From Microvirga antarctica (GTDB lineage Bacteria > Pseudomonadota > Alphaproteobacteria > Rhizobiales > Beijerinckiaceae), in NCBI RefSeq assembly GCF_017921815.1, contig NZ_JAGEMM010000005.1, positions 62,001-126,000 on the forward strand: 64,000 nucleotides of DNA. The letters run 5' to 3'. The notes beneath the pieces were generated by a model. The model was given only the letters and a program-made list of their open reading frames with translations. It was not told the DNA's origin and did no database searches. Below, one piece after another: positions 18,013-27,845 of the stretch. Numbering within the stretch: the first letter of the stretch is position 1; every line of letters starts with the position of its first letter. A program made the position numbers and the translations under genes.

Positions 18013-18744
18013 ATGGACTTCATGATCGCTCCCGCCACGCGGCTTTGGCTGCGCTTTCGCCTCAACGAAATCGGCCCGCTCCTGTCGCTGGCGGGTTTCG
18101 GGTTCTTTGCCTGGGCGTTCATCGCGCTCGCCGACGAGGTCCGCGAGGGCGAGACCCACGCCCTCGACCGGGCCCTGCTGCTGGCCTTGCGCGATCCGCA
18201 GAACCCGGCCAATCCCCTCGGTCCGAGCTGGCTGGAGGAAGCCGCCCGGGACATCACGGGCCTTGGCGGCTATGCCGTCCTGTCCATCGTAACGCTCGCC
18301 ACCCTGGCGTTCCTGCTGATGGCCGGAAAGCGCGGCGCGGCCTTGCTGGTGCTGGTGGCGATCGTCGGCGGCATGCTGCTCTCCACCGCGTTGAAATTCG
18401 GCTTCGAGCGCCCCCGCCCCGATCTCGTCCCGCACGGAACGCGGGTCTATACGGCGAGCTTTCCCAGCGGACACGCCATGCTGTCGGCCATCACCTACCT
18501 GACGCTGGGCGCCCTGCTCTCGCGTATCCAGACGCGCCGGCGCATCCAGGCCTTCCTGATGGGACTGGCGGTGGTCCTGACCCTGCTGGTCGGCGTCAGC
18601 CGGGTCTATCTCGGCGTCCACTGGCCGAGCGATGTCCTGGCCGGCTGGGCGGTCGGCGCCGCCTGGGCCGCCTTGTGCTGGTTCGTGGCCCTACAATTGC
18701 AGCGCGAGGGGAAGGTCGAGGCCCCGGGCGAGACCTCCCCTTGA
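18013..18744 (+). CDS. PAP2-family membrane phosphatase
   Basis: A 243-residue integral membrane protein with six likely transmembrane helices and the three phosphatase signatures in order: KFGFERPRP (K-x6-R-P), SFPSGHAM (P-S-G-H) and SRVYLGVHWPSDVLAG (S-R-x5-H-x3-D). Members dephosphorylate undecaprenyl pyrophosphate, phosphatidate or lipid A. The short stretch MIAPATRLW before the first helix argues for the ATG at 18013. Its stop codon overlaps the TTG start of recX, so the two may be translated together although their functions look unrelated. Confidence 0.85.
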   Translation: MDFMIAPATRLWLRFRLNEIGPLLSLAGFGFFAWAFIALADEVREGETHALDRALLLALRDPQNPANPLGPSWLEEAARDITGLGGYAVLSIVTLATLAFLLMAGKRGAALLVLVAIVGGMLLSTALKFGFERPRPDLVPHGTRVYTASFPSGHAMLSAITYLTLGALLSRIQTRRRIQAFLMGLAVVLTLLVGVSRVYLGVHWPSDVLAGWAVGAAWAALCWFVALQLQREGKVEAPGETSP

Positions 18745-19277
18745 CCGATGCGCCCGAAAGGCCTCCCCGCAAGCCTCCCGGAAAGGTCACGCCGGCCTAT
18801 CTGCAGCGCGCCGCCATGGCGTATCTCGAGCGCTATACCTCCTCGTCGGCGAACCTTCGGCGGGTCCTGACCCGCAAGGTCGCGAACCGCTGCCGGCTTC
18901 GCGGCGAGGACCCGTCCGGTTTCCGTGAGGCCATCGACGACGTGGTGGAGAAAAGCTTGCGGATCGGGCTGATCGACGATGTCCGCTATGCCGAGGGACG
19001 GGTCGCGTCGCTAAGGCTGCGGGGCGGATCGGCCCGGGCGATCCGCGCCAAACTCGCCCAGAAGGGCGTCGACGGCGAGACCATCGCGGCAGCGCTCGAG
19101 TCTCATACGGGCGACGACGAGGAGGCCGCCCTCGCTTTCGCGCGCCGGCGCCGGCTGGGGCCGTTCCGGCCGGGCGAGCGGGCGCCCTATCGCGACAAGG
19201 ATCTGGCCGCCATGGGTCGGGCGGGCTTCGGCTACGGCGTGGCCAAGCGGATCGTGGACGAAGAGCCGCAAAGCTAG
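18741..19277 (+). CDS. recX: RecX regulatory protein
   Basis: A 178-residue, very basic all-helical protein. Repeated three-helix units are visible: AYLERYTSSSANLRRVL, then RYAEGRVASLRLRGGSARAI, then AALAFARRRRLG and GRAGFGYGVAKRIVD. These are typical of RecX, which binds the RecA filament and limits its activity. The TTG at 18741 overlaps the PAP2 stop (TTGA), and gives the usual length; the ATG at 18816 would cut off the first helix. recA is not in the window, so this recX is separated from recA, as is common in alphaproteobacteria. Confidence 0.8.
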   Translation: MTDAPERPPRKPPGKVTPAYLQRAAMAYLERYTSSSANLRRVLTRKVANRCRLRGEDPSGFREAIDDVVEKSLRIGLIDDVRYAEGRVASLRLRGGSARAIRAKLAQKGVDGETIAAALESHTGDDEEAALAFARRRRLGPFRPGERAPYRDKDLAAMGRAGFGYGVAKRIVDEEPQS

Positions 19278-19306
19278 CCACGCCGGGCGGTTCCGGGGGC
19301 ACCCGC

Positions 19307-19948
19307 CTAGATCACGCTCGCGCCCACATTGATGGCCAGCGCCAGGATCGTCGTGTTGAACAGGAACGACAGGATCGTGTGGCAGAGCACGAGCCGGCGC
19401 ATATTGCGCGATACCACGGTCACGTCGGAGGTCTGCGCCGCCGCCCCCATATTGAACGAGAAATAGAAGAAGTCGAAGTAGTCGGGGCTGTCCTCCTTGG
19501 GGAAGGCAAGCCCGCGCCGCTCGCCTTTGTCGCCGTAGAATTCATGGGCGTAGTGGATCGCCCAGATGGTGTGGACGAAGAACCACGAGCACAGGATCGT
19601 CAGGCCGGCCACGATCAGACGCAGGGCCTGATCGCCGCCCTGCTTGTCGTGAATGCCGAGCAGCTCGATGCCGATCGCCGCAAGACTCGCGACAGCAGCC
19701 CCGATGGTCAGAAAGAGGATCGCGGTCGCGCCCGCATCCTCCAGATTGGACCGCTTGCGGATGTCGTCGATGCTCGCCGTGGCGGCCAGCTGGACCGCCG
19801 ACAGGACGTAGAACGTCACGGCGACATCCCAGGAGATGAGAAACCGGGTGTTGGGGTGGAGGCCTCCGGGCAGGGCCGCGGCAACGATCAGGCCGACGAG
19901 AAGCGCCAGCACCAGACGGGGACGCAGCCGCGCGATATTGAAAAACAT
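19307..19948 (-). CDS. DUF1345 family membrane protein
   Basis: A 213-residue protein with about five transmembrane helices and the family's polar central segment (FVHTIWAIHYAHEFY) plus DFFYFSFNMGAAAQTSDV, which is highly characteristic of DUF1345. The function of the family is unknown. The ATG at 19948 with GAGGA upstream gives the expected length; the open frame runs further 5' but without similarity. Convergent with recX, divergent from osmC. Confidence 0.8.
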   Translation of the reverse strand: MFFNIARLRPRLVLALLVGLIVAAALPGGLHPNTRFLISWDVAVTFYVLSAVQLAATASIDDIRKRSNLEDAGATAILFLTIGAAVASLAAIGIELLGIHDKQGGDQALRLIVAGLTILCSWFFVHTIWAIHYAHEFYGDKGERRGLAFPKEDSPDYFDFFYFSFNMGAAAQTSDVTVVSRNMRRLVLCHTILSFLFNTTILALAINVGASVI

Positions 19949-20116
19949 GGGCGATCCTCGATTCGGCAGCGGTATGCGCGGGAAGCGGCCGTTGGACAAG
20001 GGCGCGGCTGATCCGGCAGCCCGGGCGGGCGAATTATGGGCTCATTTGCGCTACGCGGTGGTTTCCCGCGCGGCACGTCCTACATCAGAGACGATCATCA
20101 CCCAAAGGAGACAAGC

Positions 20117-20539
20117 ATGGATCGCAAGGCAAAGGCAGTCTGGCAGGGAACGGGCAAAGACGGCACCGGCCACCTCACGACCGATTCCGGCGTGTTGTCG
20201 GCGACGCCCTATTCGTTCAAGACCCGCTTCGAGAACGAGAAGGGCACCAACCCCGAAGAGCTGATCGCAGCCGCCCATGCGGGTTGCTTCACGATGGCGC
20301 TGGCCTTCCAGCTGCAGGGCGCGGGCTTCACGCCGACCGAGCTGAAGACCGAGGCGGCCGTCTCCCTCGACAAGGACGGCGACGGCTTCAAGGTGAGCAA
20401 GTCGCACCTGACGCTCGCGGCCAATGTGCCCGGCATCGACAAGGCGAAGTTCGAGGAACTGGCCCGCATCGCCGAGAAGAACTGCCCGATCTCGAAGGTT
20501 CTCAACGCCGAAATCAGCCTGGACTTCACGCTGGCCTGA
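20117..20539 (+). CDS. osmC: OsmC-type organic hydroperoxide reductase
   Basis: A 140-residue protein with both active-site cysteines of the OsmC/Ohr family: AAHAGCFTMAL in the first half and EKNCPISKVL near the C-terminus. The N-terminal KAVWQGTGKDGTGHLTT and ATPYSFKTRFE segments place it in the OsmC rather than the Ohr subgroup. These enzymes reduce organic hydroperoxides with electrons from lipoylated proteins. A perfect AAGGAG stands before the ATG at 20117. No OhrR-type regulator is adjacent. Confidence 0.9.
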   Translation: MDRKAKAVWQGTGKDGTGHLTTDSGVLSATPYSFKTRFENEKGTNPEELIAAAHAGCFTMALAFQLQGAGFTPTELKTEAAVSLDKDGDGFKVSKSHLTLAANVPGIDKAKFEELARIAEKNCPISKVLNAEISLDFTLA

Positions 20540-20550
20540 CCGGGCCGGGG

Positions 20551-20581
20551 CGCGACCTCCCCGCTTTCGGCGGGGGTCGCG
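20551..20581. terminator. Strong stem-loop between convergent osmC and dsbA-like genes
   Basis: CGCGACC (20551-20557) pairs with GGTCGCG (20575-20581); after a bulged T the stem continues CCCCG/CGGGG around a short TTT-containing loop. It sits exactly between two convergent stops and probably ends transcription from both sides, without a T-run. Confidence 0.55.
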
Positions 20582-21208
20582 TCAGGCGCGGGCCTTGGCG
20601 ATCGCCTCGCGCTTCTGCGCGAGGCTCATGCCGCCCACATAAGCCTCCGTGCCGACCAGATAGGACGGGGTTGCGGTGAACCCCAGTGAATTGCCGAGCG
20701 TGAACGCGTCCTTCATCCACTGGGTCGTACGGGGCGCATCCGCCGCCTCGATGAGTTTGCGGCGATCCCCGCCGAGCTTCTCGGCCTCGGCGATCGCCCG
20801 CTCTCCGGTGACGACGCCGCGCAATCCGAATAACCCCAGATGCAGTTTCAAATAGGTGCCGGGCCCCTTAACCTGCAGGAAGCCAAGGGCGGCGCGGGTT
20901 GCCTCCACCGATGGCTGGCCGAGCACCGCGAAGTTGACCAGCACATAGGTCAGATCGGGCTCGGCCTTCAGCAGGGCGTTAAGTTCAGCCGCCGAGCGTT
21001 TGCACCATGGGCAGTTATAATCGAAATATTCCACCATGATGACGCTGCCGCGCGCATGGCCGAGGCGGACGGCGGACGGCAAATCGAGGGTATCCTCGAC
21101 CAGTTCCACGGGCGCGCGTTGCGATTCGGGTGCGGATTGCGCGAAGGCGGGTGCGGTGGCGCCCGACAGGGCAAGGCCGGCAAGCACCGTGCGGCGGGAA
21201 AACATCAT
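20582..21208 (-). CDS. Exported DsbA-family thioredoxin-like oxidoreductase
   Basis: A 208-residue protein with an N-terminal signal that carries twin arginines (FSRRTVLAGLALSG), so Tat export is possible, and a cut near AFA. The mature part has a thioredoxin fold with the redox motif CPWC in YFDYNCPWCKRS and the cis-proline loop ATPSYLVG. It belongs to the DsbA/BdbD-like group that oxidises or shuffles disulfides in the periplasm. The spacing and helical insert (residues 110-170) fit this group. No DsbB is nearby. Confidence 0.85.
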   Translation of the reverse strand: MMFSRRTVLAGLALSGATAPAFAQSAPESQRAPVELVEDTLDLPSAVRLGHARGSVIMVEYFDYNCPWCKRSAAELNALLKAEPDLTYVLVNFAVLGQPSVEATRAALGFLQVKGPGTYLKLHLGLFGLRGVVTGERAIAEAEKLGGDRRKLIEAADAPRTTQWMKDAFTLGNSLGFTATPSYLVGTEAYVGGMSLAQKREAIAKARA

Positions 21209-21348
21209 CGTGAGGACCGAAGGCGAGAGGGAACGGAGAAGGCGAGCGTCCGGCTCGACGAATCGCCGCGGCCGGACGGCCTTTTCAAACCGGCGATTGC
21301 GGTCTTTTTCCGAGCGGTGGCGACAGCAGACGCATCAACGCCGTGGTG

Positions 21349-22179
<831 letters not shown>

Positions 22180-22307
22180 GCAAAATTCCCCTTTATCCGA
22201 TGCCCGTTCTTATGACGACGATGTGGCAATCGGATCCGCTTTCCGAGTGCGCGGCCGAACCAGCCGCGCCCTCGTGCCCCATATCAAGCAGCGGACACGC
22301 TGTCGTC

Positions 22308-23531
22308 TCAATCTTTGTAACGGCTGAAGACAAGCGTCGCGTTGGTGCCGCCGAAGCCGAAGGAATTGGACAGCACGGTGTCGAGGGTCACGTCGTCGAT
22401 GCGCTTGCGCACGATGTTCATGTCGGCGATGGCCGGGTCGATTTCCTCGATATGGGCGCTCTCGCAGATGAAGTTGTTGTTCATCATCAGCAGTGAGTAG
22501 ATGGCCTCCTGCACGCCCGTCGCGCCAAGCGAATGGCCGGTGAGCGATTTGGTGGCCGAGATCGGCGGGCAGGACTCGCCCGCGCCGAAGACTTCGCGGA
22601 TCGCCTCGATTTCCTTGAGGTCGCCCACCGGCGTGGAGGTGCCGTGCGGGTTGATGTAGTCGATCTTGCCCTTCACGGTCTCGAGCGCCATGCGCATGCA
22701 GCGCACCGCGCCTTCGCCCGAGGGCGCCACCATGTCGTAGCCGTCCGACGTCGCGCCGTAACCGACGATCTCGCCATAGATCTTGGCGCCGCGCGCCAGC
22801 GCGTGGTCGAGTTCCTCGAGCACGAGGACGCCCGCGCCGCCTGCGATGACGAAGCCGTCGCGGTTGGCGTCGTAGGTGCGTGAGGCCTTCTCGGGGGTGG
22901 CGTTATACTTCGACGACATGGCGCCCATGGCGTCGAACAGGTTCGACATCGACCAGTCGAGATCCTCGCAGCCGCCGGCAAAGATCATGTCCTGCTTACC
23001 CACCTGGATCGTCTCATAGGCATTGCCGATGCAATGGTTCGAGGTCGCGCAGGCGGACGAGATGGAATAGTTGACGCCCTTGATCTTGAACCAGGTGGCC
23101 AACGTGGCGGACGCGGTCGACGACATGGCCTTGGGCACCGCGAACGGCCCGATGCGCTTGGGACCCTTCTCGCGGGTGATGTCGGCGGCGTCGATGAGCG
23201 TGCGGGTGGAGGGACCGCCCGAGCCCATGATGATGCCGGTGCGGGGATTGGAGATGTCCTCGGGCGTCAGCCCCGCGTCGAGAATCGCCTGATCCATCGC
23301 CACGTGATTCCAGGCCGTGCCGAGACCGTGAAAGCGCATGGCGCGGCGGTCGACGAACTCTTCCGGATTGAGCGTGGGCTTGCCGTGCACCTGGCAGCGA
23401 AAGCCGTATTTCTCGTAATCGTCGGCTTTCGTGATGCCGGATTTTGCTTCCCGCAGGGAGGTCAGCACCTCCTCGGTGTTGTTGCCGATGGACGAGACAA
23501 TGCCCATTCCGGTGACGACGACGCGTCTCAT
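22308..23531 (-). CDS. fabB: Beta-ketoacyl-ACP synthase I (FabB)
   Basis: A 407-residue condensing enzyme with the Cys-His-His triad: the nucleophile in [12 protein letters not shown], the first histidine in [11 protein letters not shown] and the second in [11 protein letters not shown]. Its place next to fabA marks it as the FabB form, which elongates the unsaturated cis-3-decenoyl intermediate, rather than FabF. An AGGGGT ribosome binding site precedes the ATG. It lies 113 bp downstream of fabA. Confidence 0.95.
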   Translation of the reverse strand: MRRVVVTGMGIVSSIGNNTEEVLTSLREAKSGITKADDYEKYGFRCQVHGKPTLNPEEFVDRRAMRFHGLGTAWNHVAMDQAILDAGLTPEDISNPRTGIIMGSGGPSTRTLIDAADITREKGPKRIGPFAVPKAMSSTASATLATWFKIKGVNYSISSACATSNHCIGNAYETIQVGKQDMIFAGGCEDLDWSMSNLFDAMGAMSSKYNATPEKASRTYDANRDGFVIAGGAGVLVLEELDHALARGAKIYGEIVGYGATSDGYDMVAPSGEGAVRCMRMALETVKGKIDYINPHGTSTPVGDLKEIEAIREVFGAGESCPPISATKSLTGHSLGATGVQEAIYSLLMMNNNFICESAHIEEIDPAIADMNIVRKRIDDVTLDTVLSNSFGFGGTNATLVFSRYKD

Positions 23532-23644
23532 AGCCTACCCCTTCATAGGAAATTTTCGCCAACCCTTGCCCAACAGGTAAGGGCGGCCGTGCGCATTCTC
23601 AACGTTAAGCCCGCAAATTGGGGCCAGAACGGGATGGGCCCAGA

Positions 23645-24163
23645 TCAGCCGCCGGCCGCATCCGCCTGGAAAAGGCCGACCCGCAGATCCTTGGCCTCGT
23701 AGATGCGCTGGCCATCCGCCTCGAGCCAGCCATCGGCGATGCCGAGGATGAGCTTGGAGCGGAACACGCGCTTGAAATCGACGCCGTACACGACCTTCTT
23801 GTGAGTCGGCAGCACCTGGTTGCTGAATTTGACCTCTCCGACGCCGAGCGCCCGGCCGCGGCCCGGCGATCCCGACCAGCCGAGGAAGAACCCGACCATC
23901 TGCCAGAGCGCATCGACCCCCAGGCAGCCCGGCATCACCGGGTCGCCTTTGAAATGGCACGGGAAGAACCAGAGATCCGGCCGCACATCGAGCTCGGCCA
24001 CCACATGGCCCTTGCCGTTCGCGCCGCCATCCTCGCCGATCGAGGTGATCCGGTCGAACATCAGCATGGGCGGAAGCGGCAACTGGGCATTGCCGGGGCC
24101 GAACAATTCTCCCCGCCCGCAGGCCAGGAGTTCTTCGTAGGTAAAGCTCGACTGGCGCGCCAT
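23645..24163 (-). CDS. fabA: 3-hydroxydecanoyl-ACP dehydratase/isomerase FabA
   Basis: A 172-residue hot-dog-fold enzyme that makes and isomerises trans-2-decenoyl-ACP to start unsaturated fatty acids. The catalytic His70 and Asp84 are visible in [20 protein letters not shown], at the same positions as in the Escherichia coli enzyme. Length is standard. It is the first gene of the fabA-fabB-fabI block and is divergent from irr across 243 bp, the usual arrangement in Hyphomicrobiales. Confidence 0.95.
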   Translation of the reverse strand: MARQSSFTYEELLACGRGELFGPGNAQLPLPPMLMFDRITSIGEDGGANGKGHVVAELDVRPDLWFFPCHFKGDPVMPGCLGVDALWQMVGFFLGWSGSPGRGRALGVGEVKFSNQVLPTHKKVVYGVDFKRVFRSKLILGIADGWLEADGQRIYEAKDLRVGLFQADAAGG

Positions 24164-24352
24164 GCCGGATGCCGATCCTTCTCAACAATCTTCACATTAG
24201 AGCGACGAAATGTCCGCCGCCACCGAATACGCGGCTCTGGTAGCACAGGCTTGGCCAGGCATCAAAGGCCACCGCCGCGGCCGCAGCAATTCTTTGCCGC
24301 GCGCCGTCGGGCGCTCCCGGCAAGGCCGCCTTGCGGGCCGGCCCTCGCTTTC

Positions 24353-24370
24353 CTATCATTGAGGTGATAG
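24353..24370. promoter_or_regulatory. Perfect inverted repeat upstream of irr, candidate operator
   Basis: CTATCA (24353-24358) and TGATAG (24365-24370) are perfect inverted half-sites separated by TTGAGG. The element lies about 40 bp before the irr start and 190 bp from fabA in an AT-richer stretch. It could bind a Fur-family or other homodimeric regulator; the identity is not determined. Confidence 0.4.
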
Positions 24371-24406
24371 AAGCCGTTTTTCCGCAAACAGTTCCGGCCA
24401 ATCATT

Positions 24407-24883
24407 GTGACGATGACCGATCCGCTTTCAGCCTACATCGAGTCTCCGTCCACGCCTCTCCAGAGGCGGGGATGTCCGCTCTCCGAGCTGCGCGACAAGC
24501 TGCGCCGCGTGGGTCTGCGCCCGACGCGCCAGCGGGTGTCCCTCGGCTGGCTGCTGTTCGGCAAGGGCGACCGGCACATCACGGCCGAAGTCCTGTTCGA
24601 CGAGGCGACCCGCGCCCGGGTGCCGGTCTCGCTCGCCACGGTCTACAACACCCTGCATCAGTTCACCGAGGCCGGCCTCCTGCGCCAGCTCGCCGTGGAC
24701 GGCGCCAAATCCTATTTCGACACCAATCCCAGCGAGCACCACCATTTCTTCCTCGAGGACGAGGGCGAGCTGGTGGACATGCCGCATGCGGGAATCAGCG
24801 TCACCGAACTGCCCGAGCCGCCGGCCGGCATGGAAGTGGCTGGCATCGAGGTGATCGTCCGTCTGCGTCGCAAGGCGGCCTGA
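24407..24883 (+). CDS. irr: Fur-family iron response regulator Irr
   Basis: A 158-residue winged-helix regulator. The DNA-binding half carries LRPTRQRVSLGWLLFG and PVSLATVYNTLHQFTEAGLL; the dimer/metal half has SEHHHFFLEDEGELVD with the HHH segment that binds heme in Irr. A heme regulatory motif, Gly-Cys-Pro at residues 22-24, precedes the winged helix, and this motif separates Irr from Fur and Mur. Irr represses heme synthesis and iron-storage genes when heme is low. Start is GTG at 24407 or ATG at 24413. Confidence 0.92.
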   Translation: MTMTDPLSAYIESPSTPLQRRGCPLSELRDKLRRVGLRPTRQRVSLGWLLFGKGDRHITAEVLFDEATRARVPVSLATVYNTLHQFTEAGLLRQLAVDGAKSYFDTNPSEHHHFFLEDEGELVDMPHAGISVTELPEPPAGMEVAGIEVIVRLRRKAA

Positions 24884-24995
24884 CCGAGCAGGTCGCTCGC
24901 GACAGAACCTCCATACCTGCGCCGGGTCGCCTGGCATCGGGCCTCAGCCGGACGCGTGTTGCCGCGCTTCTTTCTATACTTTATAGCGTGGCGTC

Positions 24996-25877
24996 ATGCC
25001 GCTTCCTCATTGCCTTCTGGCCGTCTTCGTCGCCTTCCTGTGGGGCATGAGCTTCGTCGTCATCAAGCTGGGCGTCTCGACGACCCCGCCGCTGGTGCTG
25101 GCCTCCCTCCGTTTCGTGTTCGCGGCCTTGCCGGCGGTGCTGTTCATTCCGCGCCCGAAGACCGGCTGGCGCTTCATCGTCGGCTACGGCTTCTTTCTCG
25201 GGGTTGCGCAGTTCGGGCTGCTCTTTGCGGCGATCTCGCTCGGCATGCCGGCGAGCCTTGCTTCCCTGGTGATGCAGGCGCAGGTCTTCTTCACCATTCT
25301 GTTTGCCGCCCTTCTGATGGGCGAGCGCCCGGGGCCGCACCAGATCGTCGGCGGAATCGTGGCCTGTCTCGGCCTGATCCTGATCGCCTGGCCGCGGCTG
25401 ACCGGCAGCGGGGCTGTGCCCTTCGCCATGACGGTCGTGGCCGCCGCCTGCTGGGGGGTCGCCAATATCATCTCCAAGCGGGCGGGCCGCATCGACATGC
25501 TGGGCTTCGTGGTGTGGTCGAGTCTCATCGCGCCGATCCCGCTCATGGGCCTGTCCCTGCTGCTCGACGGGCCGGACCGGGTGGTGGCGTCCCTTCTCGA
25601 TCTCAATGTCGGGACACTGGCGGCGGTGGCCTATCTTGCCTACCCGACAACCGTCTTCGCCTTCGCCATCTGGGCCTATCTGCTGTCACGCCACCCGGCC
25701 GCAACGGTGACGCCGTTTGCCCTGCTCGTGCCAGTCGCCGGCATTCTCGGGTCAGCGCTGATCCTGGGCGAGGTCATGCGGCCGCTTGAGGCGGTTGGCG
25801 GCGCCATCATCGTGCTGGGATTGGCCATCAACGTCTTCGGCCTGCGCCTCGTCGGTCGGGTCCTGCCGCGCTCCTAA
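24996..25877 (+). CDS. EamA / DMT superfamily metabolite exporter
   Basis: A 293-residue permease with ten transmembrane helices in two EamA repeats: the first begins with FVAFLWGMSFVVIKLG and the second with AAACWGVANIISKRAG. These proteins export amino acids or their derivatives (the YedA/RhaT relatives); substrate unknown. There is little room for a leader: TATACT at 24975-24980 is only about 15 bases before the ATG and no RBS is visible, so the mRNA may be nearly leaderless. Its stop overlaps that of the convergent DUF3096 gene. Confidence 0.82.
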   Translation: MPLPHCLLAVFVAFLWGMSFVVIKLGVSTTPPLVLASLRFVFAALPAVLFIPRPKTGWRFIVGYGFFLGVAQFGLLFAAISLGMPASLASLVMQAQVFFTILFAALLMGERPGPHQIVGGIVACLGLILIAWPRLTGSGAVPFAMTVVAAACWGVANIISKRAGRIDMLGFVVWSSLIAPIPLMGLSLLLDGPDRVVASLLDLNVGTLAAVAYLAYPTTVFAFAIWAYLLSRHPAATVTPFALLVPVAGILGSALILGEVMRPLEAVGGAIIVLGLAINVFGLRLVGRVLPRS

Positions 25878-26023
25878 CGAATCAGACCCAGGCCATAGAT
25901 TCCGAACGCGATCAGGGAGATCGCCACGATCACGTTGAGAAAGCGCGGCGCAACGATCGCGGCCACGCCGAGGATGATGGCAAGCAGGGGCAGGAGGTTC
26001 TTGAGGCTGAAGGAAAGTGTCAT
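25874..26023 (-). CDS. DUF3096 family small membrane protein
   Basis: A 49-residue protein with two hydrophobic helices around a PRFLNVIVAISL hinge (LLPLLAIILGVAAIVAP, then VIVAISLIAFGIYGLG). This matches DUF3096, tiny alphaproteobacterial membrane proteins of unknown function. The ATG at 26023 fits the usual start; the frame is open 13 codons further. It lies 35 bp downstream of the SH3 gene on the same strand and may be cotranscribed with it. Confidence 0.7.
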   Translation of the reverse strand: MTLSFSLKNLLPLLAIILGVAAIVAPRFLNVIVAISLIAFGIYGLGLIR

Positions 26024-26058
26024 CGGGTTCTCGGATGTTTGGGCAACGTGTGCTGCGG

Positions 26059-26598
26059 TCACTCGACCTTCTCATTGGGATAGACGCCCCACAGCTTGTC
26101 CTGCCGGACATAGCCGTCGACGTCCCGCGCCCGGTCAATCACGATCGAGACCCGGCACCAGCCGTTGTCGCAGGTCTTGATGTTGGCGATGACGCCGGGC
26201 TGCAGATTGGCCACGATCCCGGCTTTTTCCTCGGCACGGTCGAGCAGGTGGATGGGAGGCTGCGGCGGTTTGGCCCAGGGCATGACAAGGGCGGTGCGGC
26301 GACCGGACAGCAGGGAATGGAGCACCCAGCCATCGGTGCCTTCCGAATCGCGGATGCGCCGCCAGGTCTCGTACTCGGCCACGATCTCCACCGGCAAACC
26401 CGCCCGCTGGAACACCCAGGCGGTCCGGTGATCTTTTGAGGGCCCCTCGCGCAGATTGACCCGGTCGGTCTTGAGGCTGACATAGCGAGGCACCGGCAGG
26501 CCGGTCCCCAGCCGTCCGCCCGGGGGCGGCGTCTGGGCAGAGGCAAGCGACATGCCGAAGCCCAGCAACGCGATGGCCAGCAGGATCTTGCGCATGAT
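26059..26598 (-). CDS. Exported SH3-like (bacterial SH3) domain protein
   Basis: A 179-residue protein with a signal peptide (MRKILLAIALLGFGMSLASA) and two bacterial SH3-like repeats: VSLKTDRVNLREGPSKDH and, in the second half, KAGIVANLQPGVIANIKTC with GWCRVSI. The wording VNLREGPS, WRRIRDSEGTDGWV is typical of alphaproteobacterial SH3 proteins of the COG3807 type, thought to bind cell-wall material. GAAGGA precedes the ATG at 26598. It is divergent from the hydroxyacid dehydrogenase gene. Confidence 0.8.
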   Translation of the reverse strand: MMRKILLAIALLGFGMSLASAQTPPPGGRLGTGLPVPRYVSLKTDRVNLREGPSKDHRTAWVFQRAGLPVEIVAEYETWRRIRDSEGTDGWVLHSLLSGRRTALVMPWAKPPQPPIHLLDRAEEKAGIVANLQPGVIANIKTCDNGWCRVSIVIDRARDVDGYVRQDKLWGVYPNEKVE

Positions 26599-26812
26599 GT
26601 CCTTCACCTTCGTGTTTGTGCGGCGGGCAGCCCCTCTGGTAGAGAAGCTCTGACGAGCATCGCCACGCGACGGCTCGCTGCCTTGGAGCACGGGTCGAAA
26701 CGGTCGGGCGACTGTGTCGACACTGTTCTTAGTCGCCGAGATACGGTTAAGGGAGCGTGAAGCGCGACCGAAACGGGTCACGGTTTTTCGAGAGCTGGGG
26801 AAGCTGCCACGC

Positions 26813-27805
26813 ATGAAAAAAAGACCCGTCGTCGTCGTGACCCGCCGGTTGCCGGATGCCGTCGAGACCCGCATGCGCGAGTTGTTCGACACCCGTCTCA
26901 ACCTGGACGACAAGCCCCTGTCCCGCGAGGAGCTGGCCGCGGCGCTTGCCACCGCCGACGTTCTGGTGCCGACCGTCACCGACGAGATCGACGCCGAGCT
27001 GCTGGCTGAGGCCGGGCCCGACCTCAAGCTGATCGCCAATTTCGGCAACGGCGTCGACCATATCGACGTGGAGGCGGCCATCGGCCGCGGCATCACGGTC
27101 ACCAACACGCCCGGCGTTCTCACCGAGGATACCGCCGACATGACCATGGCGCTGATTCTCGCCGTCGCCCGGCGCATTCCCGAGGGATCGCGGATCGTGC
27201 CGGATGGCGAGTGGGCCGGCTGGTCGCCAACCTGGATGCTCGGCCGAAGGATCACCGGCAAGCGGCTCGGCATCGTCGGCATGGGCCGCATCGGCCAGGC
27301 GCTGGCCCGCCGCGCCAAGGCGTTCGGCCTGTCGATCCACTACCACAACCGCCGCCACGTGCCGGCCCAGATCGAGCAGGAGCTCGAGGCGACCTATTGG
27401 GAATCCCTCGACCAGATGCTCGCCCGGATGGACATCGTGTCCATCAACTGCCCTCACACGCCCGCCACCTATCACCTGCTCTCGGCACGCCGCCTCAAGC
27501 TCATGAAACCCGACGCCATTCTGGTGAACACCTCCCGGGGCGAGGTGATCGACGAGACCGCGTTGACGCGCCTCATCGAGGCCGGCGCCATCGCCGGGGC
27601 CGGTCTCGACGTGTTCGAGGAGGAGCCCGCCGTCAATCCGAGGCTCCTCAAGCTCGCCCGCCAGCACAAGGTGGTCCTGCTGCCCCATATGGGCTCGGCC
27701 ACGCAGGAGAGCCGGGTCGACATGGGCGAGAAGGTCATCGTCAACATCAAGTCGTTCATCGACGGTCACAAACCGCCCGACCGGGTACTGCTCAGCATGC
27801 TCTGA
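26813..27805 (+). CDS. D-2-hydroxyacid dehydrogenase, glyoxylate/hydroxypyruvate reductase-like
   Basis: A 330-residue D-isomer-specific 2-hydroxyacid dehydrogenase. The NAD(P) motif is GIVGMGRIGQALARRAK with the downstream basic HNRRHVP, which favours NADPH. The catalytic residues are seen in NTSRGEVIDE (Arg), GLDVFEEEP (Glu) and LLPHMGSATQESR (His). The best functional guess is reduction of glyoxylate or hydroxypyruvate. The frame is open 33 codons upstream, but the homologous part begins at ATG 26813, which follows GGGGAAG. Confidence 0.85.
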   Translation: MKKRPVVVVTRRLPDAVETRMRELFDTRLNLDDKPLSREELAAALATADVLVPTVTDEIDAELLAEAGPDLKLIANFGNGVDHIDVEAAIGRGITVTNTPGVLTEDTADMTMALILAVARRIPEGSRIVPDGEWAGWSPTWMLGRRITGKRLGIVGMGRIGQALARRAKAFGLSIHYHNRRHVPAQIEQELEATYWESLDQMLARMDIVSINCPHTPATYHLLSARRLKLMKPDAILVNTSRGEVIDETALTRLIEAGAIAGAGLDVFEEEPAVNPRLLKLARQHKVVLLPHMGSATQESRVDMGEKVIVNIKSFIDGHKPPDRVLLSML

Positions 27806-27845
27806 GCCGCCCCGCCCTCCTTTTTCAGATTCTGAGAGACCATTC

